Source of the DNA: an uncultured Pseudoflavonifractor sp.
GTDB lineage: Bacteria > Bacillota > Clostridia > Oscillospirales > Oscillospiraceae
Direction of reading: 5' to 3'
Length of the DNA: 64,000 bases
NCBI GenBank assembly: GCA_904419835.1
Contig: CAJFTA010000002.1
Span: 5,204 to 69,203, forward strand
Below are positions 60,430 through 64,000 of the stretch, in pieces (positions within the stretch are counted from its first letter, which is position 1; each line of letters begins with the position of its first letter). A model generated the notes under the pieces. It was not told where the DNA came from and ran no database searches. It was given only the letters and a program-made list of their open reading frames with translations. Both the position numbers and the translations under genes were made by a program.

Positions 60430-61521
60430 ATGGCCAATATCATTATTGCACCGGGAAAGTACATTCAGGGCCAGGGCGAGCTGAACAATATCGGCGCCTA
60501 CACCCGTCCCCTGGGGGAGAGCGCCTTTGTGCTCATCAGCAAGTCCGGCTACCAGCGGGTGGGCGGACAGGTGGAGGAGAGCTTCAAGGCCGCCGGCTGC
60601 GCCGTCCACTTTGAGTATTTTAACGGCGAGTGCTCCAAAAACGAGATCAACCGCCTGAAGGCCCGGCTGGACGAGCTGGGCGCCACCGTGGTGGTGGGCA
60701 TCGGCGGGGGCAAGATTCACGACACCGCCAAGGCCGTGGCCCACTACGCCGGCCGGCCTGTGGTCATCGTGCCCACCATCGCGGGCACCGACGCCCCCTG
60801 TTCCGCCCTGTCCGTGATTTACAGCGACGAGGGCGTCTTTGAGGAGTACCTGTGGCTGCCCGCCAACCCCAACGTGGTGCTGGTGGACACCGACGTGGTG
60901 AGCAGGGCCCCTGCCCGGCTGCTGGTGTCCGGCATGGGCGACGCCCTGGCCACCTACTTTGAGGCCCAGGCCACCGCGGACGCCAACGCCTCCACCTGCG
61001 CCGGCGGCAAGATCACCAACGCCGCCCTGGTGCTGGCCCGGGCCTGCTACGACACCCTGCTCGCCGACGGCCTGAAGGCCAAGCTGGCCGTGGAGAACCA
61101 CGTGTGCACCAAGGCTGTGGAGAACATCATCGAGGCCAACACCTATCTCTCCGGCATCGGCTTCGAGTCCGGCGGCCTGGCCGGCGCCCACGCCATCCAC
61201 AACGGCTTTACCGTGGCCCCCGAGACCCACAGCCTGTACCACGGCGAGAAGGTGGCCTTCGGCACCCTGGTGCAGCTGGTGCTCCAGAACGCCGACATGG
61301 AGCAGATTGAAGAGGTGCTGGACTTCTGCATGAGCGTGGGCCTGCCCACCACCCTGGCCGACCTGGGCCTGGCCGGCGCCGACCCCAAGGTCATCCGCGC
61401 CGTGGCGGAGGCCGCCTCCGCGCCCGGCGAGACCATCCACAACATGCCCATGGAGGTCACCGCCGACAAGGTCTACGCCGCCATTCTCACCGCCGACGCC
61501 CTGGGCCGCCAGTATAAGTAA
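60430..61521 (+). CDS. gldA: Glycerol dehydrogenase
   Basis: 363 residues of the zinc/iron-containing polyol dehydrogenase family; oxidises glycerol to dihydroxyacetone with NAD, or the reverse. Nucleotide motif GIGGGKIHDTAKA (about 94-106), metal ligands in SGMGDALATYFEA (Asp near 174), and the histidine blocks AHAIHNGF and HGEKVAFG. The AGGAGAG site precedes the ATG. A monocistronic unit with its own promoter and terminator. Reduction of hydroxyacetone-type compounds is an alternative role. Confidence 0.93.
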   Translation: MANIIIAPGKYIQGQGELNNIGAYTRPLGESAFVLISKSGYQRVGGQVEESFKAAGCAVHFEYFNGECSKNEINRLKARLDELGATVVVGIGGGKIHDTAKAVAHYAGRPVVIVPTIAGTDAPCSALSVIYSDEGVFEEYLWLPANPNVVLVDTDVVSRAPARLLVSGMGDALATYFEAQATADANASTCAGGKITNAALVLARACYDTLLADGLKAKLAVENHVCTKAVENIIEANTYLSGIGFESGGLAGAHAIHNGFTVAPETHSLYHGEKVAFGTLVQLVLQNADMEQIEEVLDFCMSVGLPTTLADLGLAGADPKVIRAVAEAASAPGETIHNMPMEVTADKVYAAILTADALGRQYK

Positions 61522-61538
61522 GGGAGATACACGCGCAG

Positions 61539-61579
61539 CGCCCCCTGCCGTCCATCAGGACGGCAGGGGGCGTTCTTTT
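61539..61579 (+). terminator. Terminator of gldA
   Basis: A perfect 15-bp stem (61539-61553 with 61558-61572), ATCA loop, then TTCTTTT. Confidence 0.9.
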
Positions 61580-62106
61580 CAGGGAGCTGCGGGGTCTGAC
61601 GCCGGGAAGCGGGCCAGGAAGGACTGGATCTGGGCCCGGTTTTTCAGCACCACGGCCTTTGCGCTGTACCGGGCCATAAGGCTCCGGTACTGGGCGCTCC
61701 GCTTCCTGCTGCGCCCGTCCCACACCAGCCAGCGGAAAAATTCCAGGTCGAACTTTTCACAGCACCCGTCGGCGGCGCTGTCCCGCACCTGGCCGCGGAA
61801 ACGGCGGTACCGCCCCCAGGCCTGGCGCAGGCAGGTAAGCCGGGGAAGGTCCAGAAAGACGATGAGGTCGGCCTCCTCCAGCCTGCGGTCCTGGAGGAAC
61901 CCGGAGTAGTTGCCGTCGATGACCCAGCTGTCCCGGGCCATAAATTCCTCCACCATGGCCAGGGCCTCCGCCCGGTCCCGCTCCTGCCAGCCCGCAGTGA
62001 ACTGCACCTTGTCCAGGTGGAGCAGGGGCAGCCCCAGCCGCTGGGAGAGGGCTCTGGACAGGGTGGATTTTCCCGCCCCCGAGTAGCCCATCACCGCGAT
62101 CTTCAT
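61579..62106 (-). CDS. P-loop nucleoside/shikimate-kinase-like protein (FlaR/topology-modulation type)
   Basis: 175 residues. Walker A GYSGAGKST (7-15), then LHLDKVQF, WVIDGNYSG and DLIVFLDLPR as in the DNA topology modulation (FlaR) and adenylate-kinase-like family. The substrate is unknown. It begins 4 bp inside the upstream TtcA-like gene, so the two are coupled. The name FlaR is historical and says little about function. Confidence 0.8.
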   Translation of the reverse strand: MKIAVMGYSGAGKSTLSRALSQRLGLPLLHLDKVQFTAGWQERDRAEALAMVEEFMARDSWVIDGNYSGFLQDRRLEEADLIVFLDLPRLTCLRQAWGRYRRFRGQVRDSAADGCCEKFDLEFFRWLVWDGRSRKRSAQYRSLMARYSAKAVVLKNRAQIQSFLARFPASDPAAP

Positions 62107-62876
62107 GCCTGTTCGCCTCCCACATCGGGCAGAGGGCGGCGGCGGGGATTCACCGGGCCCCACTCGGGGAGGGGGAGCCGCTGCATGGCCCCCAGCACCC
62201 GCTGCTTCAGTCCGGGATACTGCTTGTCCAGGGTGCGGACCAGTTCCTTGATCTCCTGCCGCTTGGTGAAGCCGTCGGCGGGGCAGGGATTGTGGACCAC
62301 GGGATATCCCTCCTTGGCGGCGATGGTGCGGATGCTGGCCTCGCTCAGATAGAGGAGGGGGCGGATCTGCACGATGTCGGTCCGGTCCAGGTAGGTCACC
62401 GGCTGGAAGCAGGAGATGCGTCCCTCATAGAAGAGGGAGAGGAAGAAGGTCTCCACCGCGTCGTCAAAGTGGTGGCCCAGGGCAATCTTGTGGATGCCGT
62501 GGTCCATCAGGGCGTTGTGGAGGGCGCCCCGGCGCATCTTGGCGCACATGGAGCAGGGGTTCTTCTCCTTCCGCAGGTCAAAGATAATGTGGTGGATTTC
62601 GGAGGGGAGGATGGTGTAGGGCACGTCCAGGGCCCTGCAGAACTCCGCCACCGGCGTAAAGTCCATGCCCTCTCCGCCGTCCACATGGCCCATGTCCAGG
62701 GTGAAAGCCTCCACGGTAAAGGGCACGGGGAAGAAGGTGCGCAGGCCGGCCAGACCGGCCAGCAGGGTAATGGAGTCCTTGCCGCCGGACACGCCCACGG
62801 CAATCCGGTCGCCGGGCTTGATCATGTCGTAGTCTTCCACGCAGCGGCGGACGTAGCTCAGGAGCTTGGTGTTCAT
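62103..62876 (-). CDS. TtcA-like tRNA 2-thiocytidine biosynthesis protein
   Basis: 257 residues. PP-loop ATP pyrophosphatase motif SGGKDS (30-35), the CSMC pair near residue 109, and GHHFDDAVETFF near 133, all typical of the TtcA/TilS-like sulfur-transfer group. TtcA uses an iron-sulfur cluster to thiolate C32 of certain tRNAs. The late cysteine in HNPCPADG is also present. The assignment to TtcA itself is by motif only; another thiolation target is possible. Confidence 0.85.
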   Translation of the reverse strand: MNTKLLSYVRRCVEDYDMIKPGDRIAVGVSGGKDSITLLAGLAGLRTFFPVPFTVEAFTLDMGHVDGGEGMDFTPVAEFCRALDVPYTILPSEIHHIIFDLRKEKNPCSMCAKMRRGALHNALMDHGIHKIALGHHFDDAVETFFLSLFYEGRISCFQPVTYLDRTDIVQIRPLLYLSEASIRTIAAKEGYPVVHNPCPADGFTKRQEIKELVRTLDKQYPGLKQRVLGAMQRLPLPEWGPVNPRRRPLPDVGGEQA

Positions 62877-63001
62877 AGGGAGACCTCACTTTTTCGGGAA
62901 AATAAATTGAAAAATGAAAATGAGAATAAGAGAGTATAGAGAAGAAAACAAGAGAAAAACGGAGATTTCATATTTGTAAATTAAAAACATGAAAAAAGCC
63001 G

Positions 63002-63030
63002 TTGACAGTTTGAAACGAGTGCATTATAAT
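63002..63030 (+). promoter_or_regulatory. Promoter of rplM-rpsI
   Basis: TTGACA (63002-63007), 17-bp spacer, TATAAT (63025-63030): a perfect consensus, fitting for ribosomal protein genes. Confidence 0.95.
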
Positions 63031-63037
63031 ACAAAAC

Positions 63038-63059
63038 GCTCCACTTGTACAGGTGGAGC
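63038..63059 (+). promoter_or_regulatory. Hairpin in the rplM leader, possible autoregulatory RNA
   Basis: A 9-bp stem (63038-63046 with 63051-63059) with a 4-base loop at the start of the transcript. L13 operons in Firmicutes can carry a leader bound by L13; this may be the remnant or the site itself. Confidence 0.4.
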
Positions 63060-63114
63060 TTTGATTCTGTTAAGTCCAGATTTGGAAGATATAAAAGCAA
63101 TGGAGGTTTCACCT

Positions 63115-63546
63115 ATGTCCACTTTTATGGCCAACAAGGGAAACATCGTCCGCAAGTGGTACATCCTCGATGCGGCCGGTAAGCCCCTGGGCAAGACCGC
63201 TGCCACCGCCGCCACCCTGCTGCGCGGCAAGCACAAGCCCGAGTACACCCCCCACGCCGACTGCGGCGACTTCGTGGTCATCATCAACGCCGAGAAGGCC
63301 GTGCTGACCGGCAAGAAGGGTGAGCAGAAGTACTACCGCACCCACTCCGGCTATCCCGGCGGCCTCAAGGAGACCAAGTACCGCATCCTGATGCAGGAGA
63401 AGCCCGAGCTGGCCATGAAGGTGGCCATCCGCGGCATGATGCCCCGCAACATCGTCACCAAGGACTCCCTGACCCGGCTTCACATCTATCGCGGCGCTGA
63501 GCACAACCAGGCCGCCCAGAAGCCCGAGGCCTGGACCGCGGAATAA
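63115..63546 (+). CDS. rplM: 50S ribosomal protein L13
   Basis: 143 residues, the normal size. The N-terminus MSTFMANKGNIVRKWYILDA and the central YRHSGYPGG-like segment (YRTHSGYPGG, about 76-85) are typical. It starts at 63115, with GGAGGT 7 bp upstream, not at earlier ATGs in the same frame. First gene of the conserved rplM-rpsI pair, 16 bp before rpsI. Confidence 0.97.
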   Translation: MSTFMANKGNIVRKWYILDAAGKPLGKTAATAATLLRGKHKPEYTPHADCGDFVVIINAEKAVLTGKKGEQKYYRTHSGYPGGLKETKYRILMQEKPELAMKVAIRGMMPRNIVTKDSLTRLHIYRGAEHNQAAQKPEAWTAE

Positions 63547-63562
63547 GGAGGAAAACTGAACT

Positions 63563-63967
63563 ATGTATAAGAGCAAGAAGCCTTATCTCTACGGCACCGG
63601 CCGCCGGAAGTCCTCCGTGGCCCGGGTGCACCTGTTCCCCAACGGCACCGGCGCCATCACCATCAACGGCCGCGACATCGACGACTACTTCGGCCTGGAC
63701 ACCCTGAAGATGGTGGTCCGTCAGCCCCTGAACACCACCGGCACCATCGGCAAGGTGGATATTGTCGCCACCGTCGTGGGCGGCGGCGTGACCGGCCAGG
63801 CCGGCGCCATCCGTCACGGCATTGCCCGCGCCCTCCTGAACGTGGACCCCGAGTTCCGTCCCGCTCTGAAGGCCGCCGGCTTCCTCACCCGCGATCCTCG
63901 TATGAAGGAGCGCAAGAAGTACGGCCTCAAGGCTGCCCGTCGCGCTCCGCAGTTCAGCAAGCGCTAA
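63563..63967 (+). CDS. rpsI: 30S ribosomal protein S9
   Basis: 134 residues. [14 protein letters not shown] near the N-terminus, [15 protein letters not shown] in the centre and the conserved C-terminal tail ending QFSKR, which reaches the P-site tRNA, are all complete. GGAGGA precedes the ATG. Confidence 0.98.
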   Translation: MYKSKKPYLYGTGRRKSSVARVHLFPNGTGAITINGRDIDDYFGLDTLKMVVRQPLNTTGTIGKVDIVATVVGGGVTGQAGAIRHGIARALLNVDPEFRPALKAAGFLTRDPRMKERKKYGLKAARRAPQFSKR

Positions 63968-64000
63968 ACTTTATCAAAAGTGGTCAAAAACCCCGGAACT

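Overview
The window reads as a GC-rich chromosomal segment of a Gram-positive gut anaerobe of the Oscillospiraceae type (Flavonifractor / Pseudoflavonifractor-like). This is an inference. It rests on GC-rich protein-coding DNA beside AT-rich consensus -35/-10 promoters, strong AGGAGG ribosome-binding sites, a perfect CIRCE element at htpG, S-layer homology (SLH) surface proteins, BspA-type leucine-rich repeats, and polysaccharide genes with tyrosine-kinase/PHP-phosphatase control. No prophage, insertion sequence or CRISPR array was recognised.

Layout. 1-1.8 kb: pseudouridine degradation (psuK partial, psuG). 1.9-5.2 kb: a ZIP metal transporter with a palindrome at its promoter, a rhomboid protease, a secreted metallo-beta-lactamase-fold lipoprotein and a small membrane protein. 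5.2-5.7 kb: tRNA-Arg(CCG) followed by a series of hairpins. 5.7-10.2 kb: a giant surface protein with two nucleotidase units and SLH repeats. 10.6-11 kb: an MGMT-like protein. 11-23.4 kb (minus strand): an L-rhamnose regulon (rhaD, fucO, rhaA, rhaB, GPH symporter, GH78 rhamnosidase) preceded by a membrane protein and a domain-permuted GH3 protein; a DeoR regulator diverges from it. 24.5-29.4 kb: a surface O-acylation cassette (MBOAT plus two SGNH proteins that also carry BspA-type repeats). 29.5-31.3 kb: an ABC exporter. 31.36-31.63 kb: a dense array of six hairpins. 31.6-33.9 kb: a VWA/SLH surface protein.

34.4-44.5 kb: a very large secreted GH20-like protein lies directly upstream of a locus that looks like a ribosomally synthesised, post-translationally modified peptide (RiPP) system. 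The locus holds an 85-residue cysteine-rich putative precursor, an attenuating terminator, an HPr-kinase-like protein with a TTG start, a radical SAM/SPASM enzyme, a PqqD-like protein, a metallophosphoesterase, a nucleotidyltransferase-family protein and an S24/S26-type peptidase. It runs without a recognisable break into a polysaccharide locus (44.5-55 kb): initiating sugar transferase, GT4, EpsG-like polymerase, CapD-like dehydratase, CpsB phosphatase and two tandem tyrosine autokinases with Gly-Tyr tails. I regard the peptide locus as the most likely undescribed system here.

55-64 kb: a secreted protein with a stalk-type domain, htpG with CIRCE, a GNAT acetyltransferase, a DUF815 ATPase, glycerol dehydrogenase, a small P-loop kinase-like protein, a TtcA-like PP-loop protein, and rplM-rpsI.

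Starts were chosen from ribosome-binding-site spacing and are often internal to the longest open frame. Domain names come from recognising motifs by eye; no database search was run.
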